From NCBI GenBank assembly GCA_025200525.1, contig CM045762.1:124191752-124255751 (forward strand): a stretch of 64,000 bases of DNA, written 5' to 3'. The stretch comes from Camellia lanceoleosa (Eukaryota; Streptophyta; Magnoliopsida; Ericales; Theaceae). The position numbers and the translations under genes are program-made. Under the pieces are notes generated by a model, which saw only the letters and a program-made list of their open reading frames with translations, was not told where the DNA came from and did no database searches. Positions 23,110-35,542 of the stretch are shown here, piece by piece; the first letter of the stretch is position 1, and each line of letters begins with the position of its first letter.

Positions 23110-25145
23110 TGTCACGCCCCACTTTTATATCAACAGATACCATTACCAAATCCTTCATTATAACACAATTTCAGAAATCATGCGTAGAAATTTAATACAT
23201 TAATGAGTACTATTATTAAAGGTTCTCTCATTCAAATATGAAATGAATGCAACATGAGATAAAAATAAATAAATTGTCCGTAGGCTTACATCTTTTAAAT
23301 TAAAAGAAAGGGTTTAACCCTTTTGCATCGATGGCATTTCGCCTACAAATAAAAGGCCTTGTGGCCAGCACATAAAGAAGATTCTCGATCTTGAAATCCT
23401 TCTCGACGTTCAACTGAAAAAGGATTAGTAACGTGGAATGAACATAAAGTCCAGTAAGGATCCCAATATAATCCTAAACAATAACAACATACAGATAGCT
23501 ATGATCATGAATGCTTTAAATCAGATCATATACATATAGTGACGGTTTATACAGAAATATACTTATATAGGAACTTTTATCAAAATCATTCATTTCGTTC
23601 AACAACATAAGCATTTTACTTTTCTTTCTTCATGTTATCTTTTTCAAAATTCATATGGCAATAACAAGTTCCTAAAAACAATCTCACAAAGCCTGTTACA
23701 TTTTCTCACACTTTCCGGACGTACACTTGATTTGCCTTTTTGAAACATGTTCACAAATATCCGATGTCCTTCACATTATTCACAATCTCAATACAGTACT
23801 TACGTCTATTTCCAACACATTCATGTCTTTACATATATACATTCAGTACAAAGGAAAAACAACAAGCAACCAATAACTATCTACTCAACAAATGAGGCAA
23901 CTCGGCCTTCCAGAACCATAACCATCATAACCCATAATATATACAGATATACTAAGACAATAATGATAAACAAGTCCCGTTCTACTTGCCTTAAGCACGG
24001 TAAGCCAAGGATACACCTTTCCAAAACAAAATGCCAAGTCAAGGATATATATTTTCATAACAAAATGTCAAGCTAAGGATACATCTTTCCATAACGAAAT
24101 GCCAATTTACCAGACACTGGCTGGAAGGTAATGGTACCTCTGCCAAGTTCTCCAGGCGCTAGTTGGAAGGTACTGGTACCTCTCATTCGAAGCACGGCCA
24201 ATTCTCTAAGCGCTAGCTAGAAGGTAATGGTACTTCTCATTCGAAGCGCAAGCACATACCCAACCATCTCAACGTACAAGAATGCATAATAACACAAGTG
24301 TTATACATACACAATGTATATAAACACATAATCACCCATGGAGTACATCCCTTTTCTCTTCCTAACTAATCATACATATACAATGTATATAAACATAGTC
24401 ATATTCAATGACAACCAACAAAAGATTAGTTTCAATTCACCTAGTCCACATGCAATTTTTACAACAGTCATAGCTATCCTCTACCGATAGCCCAAAATAT
24501 ATATTTCTAAACATATATACAATCTCAAAAATAGATAAACTATCCATATTTTCATAGGTGAGAGATTACAAATCCAACTCCACCATTTACATTCATATCT
24601 ATCCATTTCTACATCTAATACGAAAGGAAAACAAAAATCCAATTCTCGCAAGACTTTCAGTCTAATAACAATGATAATATGTAAAGGTTCCAAGATCCGA
24701 CTTCCAGTTCATTATTCGTTTACAAAGGGTGATGATTTCATTTTCTTTCAAAAAGACCATTTTTGTTTATTTTTCAATCCACACAACTCCAACCATTTTC
24801 TAAGAATTCATTCTCATCATTTTACAAAACCAAAACCAAATCCATCATCTTTATTTTACAAAACCAATTCCATTGGTATCAAAACCATAACTCAACTCAG
24901 CTTCACATGATTAGTCTAAAACAATACCAACACTATGGCTACTTCTCATTTTATTTTCTTTTGATATAAACACAATTATACAACCCATATTAGCAAAATA
25001 TAAAGATTATTCAACTTCCTCCTTTTTAAATCCATTATATCAATAACATTAAATGAGGGCTTCCTTACTTTTAAATCCATTAAATCAATAATAGTAAATT
25101 ATGGCTTTCCTCCCTCTCTTCACAAACATAATAAATCATTTTCCT
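23110..25145 (-). mobile_element. Tekay-like LTR (3' part), truncated
   Basis: Read on the minus strand it ends ...GGGGCGTGACA at 23110, a typical end of Tekay/Del-type chromovirus LTRs. Near it is the CATTCCACGTTACTAATCC / GTTGAACGTCGAGAAGG region seen in such LTRs. Three imperfect copies of a 65-base phrase (GGAAGGTAATGGTACCTCT) lie at 24120-24250. The other LTR end and a TSD are not found; at about 25146 it abuts Ogre-type LTR sequence. Assignment is by terminus style only. Confidence 0.6.
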
Positions 25146-25355
25146 AGTTCAGGCACTTTTTGGTGACTTCTAGGACCTACCTAGACTCTGACCATGGCTG
25201 GTTTGGTCCCTTTTTGCTTGCTTCTTGCATGGTGACTTCTAGGACCTACCTAGACTCTGACCATGGCTGGTTTGGTCCCCTTTTGCTTGCTTCTTGCATG
25301 TGTAGTAATCCCTTTCATGGCTTATCAAAGAGCATGTCATTCTTGCATGTATTGG
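25146..25355 (+). mobile_element. Left fragment of a 5'-truncated Ogre-type LTR
   Basis: From about GCATGTGTAGTAATCC the sequence matches 1924-1982 of the first LTR, and it resumes at 29936 after the inserted solo LTR. The U3 half is missing. A 69-bp direct tandem duplication (25162-25230 and 25231-25299) lies in it. Confidence 0.75.
25162..25299 (+). repeat. 69-bp tandem duplication
   Basis: Two copies of GGTGACTTCTAGGACCTACC...CTTCTTGCAT, nearly identical. Confidence 0.95.
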
Positions 25356-28300
25356 TGTAGACGTCCCCAAACGCCCCGGAAGGGTTACTCCCCCCCGTTC
25401 TATTCATATGGGCTTACTACAGTTCGGACTCGATTTGTCACGGTTCTTAATCTTGAACCAAAGAGTCCAAATTTGGCAAATCGTTTTGAGAAAAACAGAT
25501 TTTTAGAAAAGAAGTGCCAAACATGGACTGCTTTGCCAGATACAGAGTCGCCACCTAAATGTTTTTAATGGGAAATTTAGGAAACCCTGACTCGGTGCCA
25601 AAGGCCACGTGTCCGTCATCACCAAAGTTGCCTCGGCTCAGGAACTTGGGTACGATTGGGGAAGGTCACTTCGTGAGCACCCCTGCTCGCCCGGTCAAAG
25701 ATCGACATCTACTAACCATGATATCTGATTTTGAAAACATTGTGTGTTCTTATTCCGGTTATTAGCCTAGATTACTATGTGATGCTTGCAGCAAACAAGT
25801 ATAGACTGAGTCGCCTGAATTGGAACTAAACATTTCATGTTTGTTTTCGAAAATGGTTTGCTGATGCTACCCGCAGGTAGGCTAAGACGTGGATTTGCTA
25901 CCCTCGGGTGGGCTTAGAAAAACATGATTTTGCCACTATCTAGTGGGCTTAAAACAAACAGTCAATGATTTGTTCCACTTCAAGTAACTCAACCTCCACC
26001 CACAGGCATTCAAGGCAGTTATATCACATAAGCATTTAGCCTCATGGTAAGCATGCTATTCATGGCAGTCACTCACACGCATGCAAGAATGCTAAAGCAT
26101 AAAACTTACCGAGTACTCCAAGCCAAAACAGAAGCTTATTAGAAATCATGCATGATCCTAAATATACAGAAATGCCTAATGCAACACATGTAAAGATGCA
26201 ACTATAGCAGGCTTGGCTGTCCTAAACATGGCATATGGAATGTTACAACTAACACGTATTCAATTTGGAATTGAAATACAAATGCAGTTTGTATGATGCG
26301 CCGAGCCCAGTGCGTGCAAAACAGATGAATGATGTAAACATGCTGTCATACTATATGCTAATTGAAACATGCCCTATATCTAACCATCGTAAGCGGGTAA
26401 ATAAAAGGGAAGAAAGACGCGGGGTTGGAAGACATACATCACACTCACCCATACTTATTACAATTATGCCATCGCACAGAGGGTCCGAATAAATAATACA
26501 GTCCCGAATGAAAGAATAATACAGTCCGAAATATAACAGTCCAAATAATATACAAATTCCTAATTAATTAACAAATTAAAGAAGAAAAATTGTAAACTGG
26601 CATGCAAGCCAGGGACTGCCTTGACTCCGCTCCAGATAATGAAGTGATGCATGTTTGAGCTTCCTTGCGCGGAAATCCACTGGGATGCCCAAATTAGCCT
26701 CTGTTTGCAATGTTTCTCGAAATACGTGCCGGACTCCGAAAAGTTGCTGATTCTTCATTTTTGCTGCAACAGAGAGCAGGAAAGGGGCATAGCAATGTAT
26801 TTCACAAATTTATGCATGCCTCGATCCTCGTGCCACCAATCACGCATCTCGATGCATGATGGCCGAGGAACCGAAATGCACAATTCAATATAGAATGAAT
26901 GCACATGGAAATACAATTAGATCTAACTCCATCATGGATAATCAGGAGTGTCGGTGACTGGGGAATTGAGACCCGTTCCGTCACTCGGAGTACGAAACGC
27001 ACCTCGTTTCCCGTGCCCAGGCTAACTCCTATCCCGAACACAATGCAATATGCATGATATGTATGAAATGCAACTAAGATACAATCCTAACATACACAAT
27101 GCTATGAAAATGAGATGTCTCGGAATGCGTGCACACGGGCACGCAAACCGAGGAAATGATCCTAAGGCATAAAATGACATACGCAATGCAATTGGACTTA
27201 CACTAACATGAGTGGACCTCAGCCACACTCACATAAGAGGCCGTCAGATAAAAAAGAGATGCCTCGAAATTCGTGCACGCGGGCATGCAAACCGAAGAAA
27301 TGGCATACGCAATGCAATGAGACTAAAATGGCATAAACAATGAAATATGGGCTTACACTAACATGAGTGGACCTCAGCCACACTCATATAAGAGGCCATT
27401 AGATAAAAAAGAGATGCCTCGAAATGTGTGCATGCGGGCACGCAAACCGAGAAAATGGCATACGCGATGAAATGGCATGGAAATATGATATGCAAACATG
27501 CAAATGAATTTCAGCACTGAAATGTGGGGCAAAATAATCCCGAAACATGGCCAAAGTGTACCCGATGCATGGAATGATCCCGAAACATGAATTTTGGCAC
27601 CCGAAATGGCCTATAGCTACACCAAACATGCATAATTGATACATGACATGAAAAGGCAGAAGCAAGGCAGCCCCAAAACTAGCATTTTTCCAGTACAAAA
27701 CATGGCCAAACAGCAATCATAAATAGGGCTAACATGGCATACAAAAATGGCTCCACAAGGGAGGCTATGAAGCAAGTGGTATATGAAAAGCCCAAATGGA
27801 AAAATACCCTTCTACAACACTGATGAGGGACTAAAAATATGAACATTTACAGTAGATGACATCCCCCAAATCAGTATGCAAACATGCTAAAAAAATGCCA
27901 TGCAAGAAATAGGCCACAAGAGGGTATAACATGAAGTAGGCCAAAAATTCATCAAACAGGAAAAGACCCTTAATGAAATACGTCCAAGGGGTCAAAATAT
28001 GACCCCTTCCAGTTCTGATGATGGCCCAAAACAGAAGCTAGATAAGCCTAAAAAAAGCATGCAAAAATGGGGGCCAAAGAGGGGTATAATGGTAGGTACA
28101 ACATGGAGGCCCCCAACAGGGTTGATCCCTTCTACAATGTTGTAGAAGGACACAAAATAAGCTTACTCACAGTTCATGACATGCTCCAAAAAAATTTACA
28201 TATAGGCCAAACAAATCATGCAAATTTACGGTAAATAGGAGAGATTATGAAGTAAGTGCAAGATAGGGGACCCAAAAAAGGTTGAGCCCTTCTTCAATGT

Positions 28301-28571
28301 TGAAGAGGGGCTCAAAATAGGCCCACTTACAGTTTACATTATGCTCGAAAAAAGATCACTCATAGGCTAGAAATTTCATGCAAAAATGTGACATATAAGA
28401 TGATATTGAAGCAAGTACAAGATGGTGATCTCAAATAGGGTTAAACCCTTCAACAATCATGTAAAATGATTCAAAATAATGACCCTTTCAGTTAGGGTCG
28501 AAGCTCAAAACAACAAGAAAATAGGCTAGAAGAATGGTGCAAAAATGAGCTACAAAAGGGGGAAATGGCAA

Positions 28572-28580
28572 CTTACCCTT
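28572..28580 (-). other. Conserved splice-donor-like site in LTR
   Basis: The minus strand reads AAGGGTAAGT, a near-ideal 5' splice site, about 225 bases after the TATA box. Confidence 0.5.
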
Positions 28581-28796
28581 GTAGACAAGTCTTGGCTGCC
28601 TTTTGCTTGAAGAATGGATGCCTCCTAGCTGCTGGAAAGCTCTCCTAGCTGCTGGAAATAGAGTAGTGGTGGTGGTGCTTGATGATGATGAAGAAATGGA
28701 ACCAAAACTTGAGAATTTGAGAGAGATGGAGAGAGATATGAATGTGAGGCCTCTTAGGGATTTTTTTGTAACCCCAAAACAAGAGTTGGGCAGCTG

Positions 28797-28806
28797 GTTA
28801 TATAGG
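28797..28806 (-). promoter_or_regulatory. TATA box of the solo LTR
   Basis: The minus strand reads GGCCTATATAACC, placed like the TATA-like boxes of the other LTRs. Confidence 0.6.
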
Positions 28807-28929
28807 CCAAAGAGAGGGAGCAAGGTAGGAGGAAAATGACACCAAGTTTTCCTCCAAAAGCTTCCCCTGGGTACAGATATTTTTGGGGGAAAACAGATAT
28901 ACAGCTGTAATACACCCCCACTGAGGAAG

Positions 28930-29000
28930 CAGGCCGGCTAGGTACTTTAGTTGCAGGTGGCCGGCCGGCCACCCCCCATGGCCGGCCGGCCAGGGTCAAA
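28930..29000 (-). repeat. GGCCGGCCGGCC motif cluster of the solo LTR
   Basis: GGCCGGCT, GGTGGCCGGCCGGCCACC and ATGGCCGGCCGGCCAGG occur within 70 bases, upstream of the minus-strand TATA box. Equivalent to the U3 clusters at 780-900 and 37605-37670. Confidence 0.75.
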
Positions 29001-29935
29001 AGGTCCAAGCCATAAAACTGGTTGGCCATGTAGCCCTTGAAGTTAGCTTTCCAATGCCGCAAACCTTGCATTAAAATTCCTCCTGTAGAAAAAGTTATGC
29101 CAGTTTTCGTAAAGCCGCGCAGATTCGGTCTAACCAGACTTCAACCAACCATATCTCCTCCCCCCGGATCCGGACTTAGGAGATTCTTGAGTGCAAAATG
29201 AAGCCCCAGAAGTAAGCTTTCCAATGGTGGTGGCCTCATATTTTAATTCCTCTTGTGCAAAGAGTTACGCCCGTTTCGGTGAAGCCGCGCAGACTTTTCT
29301 CCTTCCCGGATTCATGCTGAACCACTTTTGACCAAACAAAAAGTTGGTTGTCAAAACAATTGCTGGCCTCCCACCCTCCTACAAGCTTCCTAACTATGAA
29401 AATAAGGCCTCCACCAAAAATGAGCCCAAACCGATGCGAAATGAAGGTTCGGGGGTCGAACGCCAGCTTCAGGACCCCAAATCGATCGTTGGGCACCGGG
29501 AGTGGTGTTCGACCACGAAGTCGGTCCCTCGGACCCCAGTGTCCCTCAAAAGGGAGAAAATAAGATGCATGCCAAAAATCAGAGCAATCGGAGATGGTTA
29601 GGCGGTCCCGAATCGAGGCACATGGCCTGACGGCTCCGAAAACCGGGAACCGGGCTCCGAAATGGGCAAAATGGCCTACGGCCACGAAAAGTAGCCCACG
29701 GCCACTGAGAGATGGTCCACGAGACCTCTCCCTCCCTTCAGGAACAAAAATAGAAAAAACCGAGCCTGGTTTGCGAACTAAGGCAAAATACAGAAAAGGG
29801 TTCGGAAGTCCGGAGGCAGGGCTCACGGCCGAAACTCTGAGACTTCTGAACGAGCACAATATGCAACATCACCGAGCGCTCAATCGGTGACGTCTGAGTC
29901 TTAAGGTCGGTCAAAAATGGGGTGTCTACAATTGG

Positions 29936-32900
29936 TCTTGTTTCAGTGGGTTTTTGGCCATCATTTGGCATGCCATGACTCTGTTTTTGCTTGGTTTGGT
30001 AATCATTCATATGCTTCATATACTTGTAGTGTAACTCATGTTCACTAGCTCACAATGCATGTTGTTTTGGCCCTCTATTCTAGCATATTTTGGCCATACT
30101 CCAAACTGATTTTGTTCATATTTTGGGTTGCCTTAGCTCTATTTTGAGGTCCCTTGGTCGAATGATGCTTGCCATGTATGGTTATAGTGTAATAGCCTTG
30201 CATAGCTTTGAGTTTGAAGGTCCCTTGCATGCTTAACTTGAGCTATTTACATGTTTTGACATCATTGGGCATGATATTTAAGAGCTTATATGGATGCTAC
30301 ACTTCCATATTTTCCATGCTTTAAGTGCTCTTTAGATTTGTGCATTTATGCCCTGTTTGCGAGCCATTGCATGAGTTTCATTTTTGTGCCTTTCAAGCCC
30401 TCATTCCAACTCATTTCGCTACTGTTTTGGGCTTGCATAGGGTCTGTTTGGATTTGGTTTGGCCATTTGAGCATTTCCTTGCATGCCTATAGTGTAATAC
30501 ATTTCACTAGTTTCAATGCTTGAGCCATCCAACGTGCATCGTGTGAGTTGTTTTCATGATTCGGAGTCATTTTATATGTCATCTTAGAGCTGGAATATAT
30601 GCCATTGTACTCCATATTTCACCCATTCAATGCATTTGTAAAGTTGTGTTTCTGTGCCTTGAGCTCGGGGCCATCGCATTGTGCATGTTTGCATGAGTTT
30701 TGGAGCCTTGTTTTCATCATCATTGGCCATTGATTTGGGTGTGGCTGAGGTCCATTCATTTTGGTTTAAGTCCATTTTGCATCGAGTATGCCATTGTAGT
30801 TCATAGCATTGAGTATGCCACGTTGTCGCATGATTGATCATTACATTGTGCATGCCTTGTTCATCTCATTGTGTATATTAGTTTCATGTGCATTGTGTAT
30901 GCTAATGTCATGAGCATTGTGCATACTATATAGCTTCTAGCATTGTGTATGCTAGTTGCATGTTTGCATGACATCCCTTGCATGTTTGCATCACTTAGTT
31001 GCATAGCATTAGGATTGCATGCTAGAGTTGCATTTGTGCATGCCATGTTTGTTGCATAGTGTTTGGGATAGAAGTTAGCTCGAACACGGGAAACGAGGGA
31101 CGTCTCGTACTCAAAGTGACGAAATGTGCCTCGATTCTCAGTCGCCGACACTTTTAACTACCTATGATGGAGTTGTTGGCTTTAGGTGCTTGTATGTGCA
31201 TTCATTTCACATTGAGTCATGCAATTCGGCTCCTCGGCCATCATGCATCGAAATGTGTGATTGGTGGCCCGATGGTCGAGGACTACATTTCCTTAAGCTT
31301 ATGCAATGATGGGGAGAGTGGTCGTGTACACATGTGTTGAGAATACTTTGCCATCTCTCTCTCTTGCTTTTTGTTGCAGAAAACTAGAAACCAGAGGCAG
31401 AAACTGGTCGGCCGACCAGGTTTAGTGGCTGGCCAACCACTTTTTCTGGTTTTTCACCACAAAAGTGGTTGGCAAGTGGTCTCCAAGGCCAATAGCTAGT
31501 CGGCAGCCTTCCCACAGACTTCCAGAGTGGAGTTTCAGCCTTCTGGAGCCTTGTGCAGTGTTTTGAGGTCAATTGCAAACAGAGGCAAGTTGGGCCGTCA
31601 CGAGGGATTTCCGAACAAAGCAATTCGAGCATGCATGCATCCTTCGTCATCCAAAGCAGAGCTGAGGCAGCCTATTTCATGTAGTTTGCATGCTAGTTTA
31701 ATTGCTTACTCAGTTAGTTCGTTAATTAATTAGAGTTGTGTAATAATTAACTGTAATTTATTATTCATTATGTTGTGTAATAACTAGTTTAAATTAGATT
31801 AGTTTAGATTAACTGGTTGGTTCTGTACTGTTTATTCGGACCCTCCATCGAGAGGGCCAACTGTTGTAATAAGTGTGCATGTGTGCGATGCATGTCTTCC
31901 AACCCCACGTCTTTCTCCCTTTTATTTACTAGCTTATGATGGTTAGTTTTAGGGCATGTTTCAATTAGCATCCTTATGCTCGCATGATTGCATCCATTCA
32001 TCTGTCCTGCATGCACCGGGCTCGGCGCATCATAATAACTGCATTGTATTTCAATTCCAAGTTGAATACATGTTATCTGTAACATCTCATATGCCATTTT
32101 AGAATAGCTGAGCCTATCTTAGTTGCATCTTACATGTGTTGCATCTTACATGTGTTGCATTAGTCATCTCAGCATAGTTAGGATTCATGCATGATTTCTA
32201 ATCAGCTTCTTTCTTTGGCTCCGAGTACTCGGTGAGTGTTTATGCTTTAGCATCCTTGCATGCATGTGAGTGACTGCCATGATAGCATGCTTGCCATGAG
32301 GCTAACTGCTTATGTGATATACCTGCTTGAATGCCTGTGGGTGAAGGTTGGATTACTTGAATTGGGACAATTTCTTGATTGCGAGTTTTAAGCCCACTTG
32401 AGAGTGGCAAATCACTATGTTTTCTAAGCCCACTTGAGGGTGGAAAAATTCATATTTTAGCCTACTTGCGAGTAGCAAACCGTTTTCAAAACGAATATGC
32501 AATACTTTGTTCCAACTTAGGTAATCCAGTCTATACTTATATGCTGTGCGCATCACATAGTAATTCTAGGTTAATAACCGGAATAAGAGCACATGTGTTT
32601 TCAAAAACAATATATCATGTTTAGTAGTGGCCGATCTTTGATCGGGCGAGCGGGGGTGCTCATTGCATGACCTTCCCCAATCGTACCCAAGTTCCCGAGC
32701 CGAGGCAACTTTGGTGATGACGGACACGTGGCCTTAGGCATGAGTCAGGGTTTCCTAAATTCTCTCAAACTAAAATGTTTAGGTGGTGACTCTGTATCTG
32801 GCAAAGCAGTCCATGTTTGGCACTTCTTTCTAAAAATGAGTTTTTCAAAATGATTTGCCGGATTTGGACTCTTTGATGATTTATTAATCTCGCATTGCAC

Positions 32901-33000
32901 TTTGCGAGATCAGATTAAAAACCGTGACATTTGAGCTCGAACTGTAGTGAGCCCAATGAACAAAACGAGATTTTTTTCGGGACGTTCAGGGATGTCTACA
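29936..33000 (+). mobile_element. Right part of the 5'-truncated Ogre-type LTR
   Basis: Continues 25146-25355 after the solo LTR insertion and ends GGGATGTCTACA at 33000. It shares the R/U5 layout of the first LTR: a GGTCGGCCGACC cluster at 31400-31510, the CGGACCCTCC region (31835-31850), and the conserved segment GACCTTCCCCAATCGTACCC...GGTGGTGACTCTG (32670-32800). No primer site follows, so it is a solo or 3' LTR remnant. It forms a long inverted repeat with 25356-28200. Confidence 0.85.
31400..31510 (+). repeat. GGTCGGCCGACC motif cluster
   Basis: CTGGTCGGCCGACCAGG (a palindrome), TGGCTGGCCAACCAC and CTAGTCGGCAGCC lie in the downstream half of the LTR, matching the position of 2916-3030. 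Confidence 0.65.
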
Positions 33001-33594
33001 CCTTTCTTCGATTGTTGTTCCTTTATTTATACTCGTTTCCAAGGCCTCGGGGCCTGGTCCCATTTTCGCTCACTATCCGCTTATTTATTCGGCCCAATAG
33101 TTCAATAGTTACTCGACCTATTTATCGTATTTGGCCTCCTGATCGTGTAGGCTAGAGCCGAATAATGTCTATCTTCTAGAGCGTACGCTTCTAATTCTGC
33201 TATTTATTCGGCTCCCACACACATATATATCTATATATTTTCATTTTAATAAATATGGGTCAAACTACACTTATAAATAAATATGGGTTAAACCATATAC
33301 GGACCTAATAAAATATTTTGAGACCCTTTAAATTGATCCTAAAAAAAATAACAAAATAAAAACATTGGGCCTATAACGCTTTATTAATTTTGAAAGCTCT
33401 ATTTTTGAGTCAAAATTTTGAGGCATTAGGCCAAGGCCGGCCCTGGGCCTCATGAGCAGAATAAAGGCCCTACAAAATGAAGACATGAAGTTAACAAGAA
33501 GCAATGAACCTTCAAATAAGCAAAAAACAGACAACGATAAAACACTTACCACTAGGGAAAAATACAGAGCTTGAGAGAAGATGGTTGCGTCTGA
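33001..33594. other. Mixed non-coding stretch with a hAT-like terminus
   Basis: No gene recognised. AGGCCAAGGCCGGCCCTGGG (about 33431-33449) resembles the CAGGGCCGGCC-type ends of some plant hAT elements, so roughly 33270-33447 may be an element fragment. The other end was not found. Confidence 0.35.
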
Positions 33595-33716
33595 TTGCTT
33601 AGTCAGCTGAGCAGCGTCCATAGGTAGAATGGAGTTGTGAACAATGGCAGAGGCCACTTCGGCATTACCCATGGTCGTGTCGGCATTTGTAAGCTGTTGA
33701 TCTTTCAAGGCTGGCA
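33547..33716 (-). pseudogene. Possible captured exon fragment, function unrecognised
   Basis: On the minus strand a reading frame without stops is bounded by an acceptor-like TCATGCCAG and a donor-like GTAAGTG. It would encode about 55 residues, including NAEVASAIVHNSILPMDAAQ and SDATIFSQALYF. Its composition looks like ordinary cytosolic protein, unlike the surrounding AT-rich DNA. I do not recognise the family. It could be a gene piece carried by a transposable element, or chance. Confidence 0.3.
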
Positions 33717-33954
33717 TGAGGACGATTGGGAGCAATAAGTATAAAATAGAGTAATCGAAATAGAGTCAATGAATCAATATAAAATACATATTGATGAAAT
33801 AGAGTCAATATAAAATTAATTATTATAATCGAAATTAAATTTATGTAAAATTTTATATGTAAATGAAAAACACATATTGATATAATATTTTTTTTAATAA
33901 AAAAAATAAACTTTTAAAATGTGTCATCTAATAAACTTTTAAAATGTGTTGATT

Positions 33955-34260
33955 TTTTTTTTTTTTTCATATAGGGTTCCCATCCTTCACATGTGCCTAA
34001 AATGTTGTAATTTTAAACTAAAAATGTATTTTAAAATACAATTTTTTTCTTAAGATTAAAACTACATTTATTTCAACAAAAATATTTTATTCAATTAATA
34101 TAATAATTTTAAAATGTCGGTTACATGAATTTTATTGTGGAGTTAAATGGCTACATTCACAATTCATTATGCATTTACTTTTACATAACAATTTGGTGGA
34201 TTTATATTGTAATTGCTTTATATTTTATGGATAGAATTGTTGCTATCTATACTATTATAT
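33955..34260 (+). repeat. Dispersed repeat, copy 2 (matches 20720-21105)
   Basis: Same orientation and order as copy 1 without the 85-base insertion; ends at CTATACTATTATAT. Confidence 0.8.
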
Positions 34261-35226
34261 CAGCAAAATGTTATTGTCTCTAAATTTTAAACTAATTTTC
34301 TATTTTTTTTCTATTAGTAAATATAAATAATACATTTGTAATTATACTATTGGTTCTTTTCATTTTTTGATATTTTTCTTACTATTTAATTAAATAATCT
34401 AATAATCAATATTCTAAGTTTTAAAGTTTTCTTTGATTATAAATGTGGCAAAAATCTCCAATAATCTAATTTGGCCAATCTAATCATATCTAAAATTTAA
34501 ATTTTTTTTATGTCGAAAGTAGGAAAAAAAAATTCTAGTCATATTTAGGCCTCGTTTGGGAACAGGCTAATTTAGTAACTTTTTGACTATTTGGCTAAAA
34601 AGGTAGGTAAAAAAAACTTATATGTTTGGGATGACTTTTTGGCTAATTACGAAAAGATGTGCAAAAAGTAGAGAGAAAAGAGAATCTTTGACTTTTTGGT
34701 ATGAGTTGTTGGTTTTTTGGCTAAAAATGTAACTTTTTGACTTTTTGGCTAAAAAGGTAAGTCCCCAAATGGGGCCTTAACCCATATTTAATCTATATCT
34801 AATTTGAAATTTAAAATTTCTTGAAAAAATTCTAAATATAAGTTTAGTATTATGTAATTTTAAAACATTTATTTAAAGATATTTATCAAAATTTTTATTT
34901 TTGAAAAATAAAAAATAGATGTGCTGTCTAAAAAAGACATCAAAATATTTACTGCACATTTATCATTCAAAAAATACTTACCATATTAAGAATTAAATGT
35001 GGTTTTTTTAATTTATCATTTTGTTTATTTTTTTAAAAAAATTGTCAATTAAACTATGATATGTATTTTTTATTTCTAAGAACTTAGAACACACAATTAT
35101 TTAAAAAGGTTAAAACTTAAATAATTCTAAATTATTTTTCTTATATGTTTTAAATAAATTTTATGTTATTATTTAATTTTTAATTATTTATTTATGTCCG
35201 TGTATATAGCATGGGTATTATGCTGA
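34246..35226 (+). mobile_element. Candidate non-autonomous Helitron
   Basis: Begins A|TCTATACTATTATA, a common plant Helitron 5' end. The right end has an imperfect hairpin (CCGTGTATATAGCATGG, two wobble pairs) followed 8 bases later by CTGA|T, fitting CTRR with insertion between A and T. Against it, copy 1 of the flanking repeat (21088-21102) continues with a similar TCTATAGTATTATA, so the left boundary is unsure. Confidence 0.3.
34548..34776. mobile_element. Tourist-like MITE with GGCCTCGTTTGGG termini
   Basis: 229 bp with ends GGCCTCGTTTGGGAAC / GTCCCCAAATGGGGCC and TSD TTA on both sides (34545-34547, 34777-34779). Contains repeated GACTTTTTGGCTAAAAAGGTA phrases. Confidence 0.85.
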
Positions 35227-35542
35227 TATTCCCTATATATGTATAGTGGTGAGATTGTTTACACGAGGGAAAGTTTATTAGCTTCTATTTGGTTAGAACA
35301 ACTCTAGTGCTGCTCTTCATTTTTTATTACTTAAAATATGTACTTTTTATTTTATCTAATTATATCTATGTGCTCTAACATTATAATTTACTGTATTTAA
35401 TTATCCACAAATTATTTAAAAAGTCTTCCAAGATTCTCCAAATGTAATTATTAGTCCCTAAGAGTTTTGTTAAAATAGTTATTGTAGTAGTTAGCTATTA
35501 GATAGACTAAAATAGGATGAGATTAACTAAATTAGCGAACAT
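35227..35542. other. AT-rich spacer
   Basis: No gene or element ends seen. Confidence 0.5.

Larger units (their letters stand above)
25356..29930 (-). mobile_element. Solo LTR, Ogre/Tat type, antisense
   Basis: 4575 bp with minus-strand start TGTAGACACCCC at 29930 and end GACGTCTACA at 25356, flanked by perfect 5-bp duplications ATTGG (25351-25355, 29931-29935). No internal region is present, so it is a solo LTR left by LTR-LTR recombination. It contains, in the minus sense, a U3 motif cluster (28930-29000), a TATA box (about 28799-28806), the conserved splice-donor-like site (28572-28580) and the conserved 3' segment (25430-25700). Its insertion target is another LTR of the same superfamily in the opposite orientation. 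Confidence 0.93.

Noticed and set aside
29236..29859. Open frame of 207 codons on the minus strand
   Set aside because: It lies wholly in the U3 half of the antisense solo LTR, overlaps open frames on the other strand in a GC-richer stretch, and shows no recognisable domain; LTR sequence explains it.
33328..33546. Extension of the exon-like frame downstream to a 135-codon protein
   Set aside because: Past the donor-like site the frame becomes hydrophobic and AT-driven, unlike the first part, and runs into a likely hAT-like fragment.
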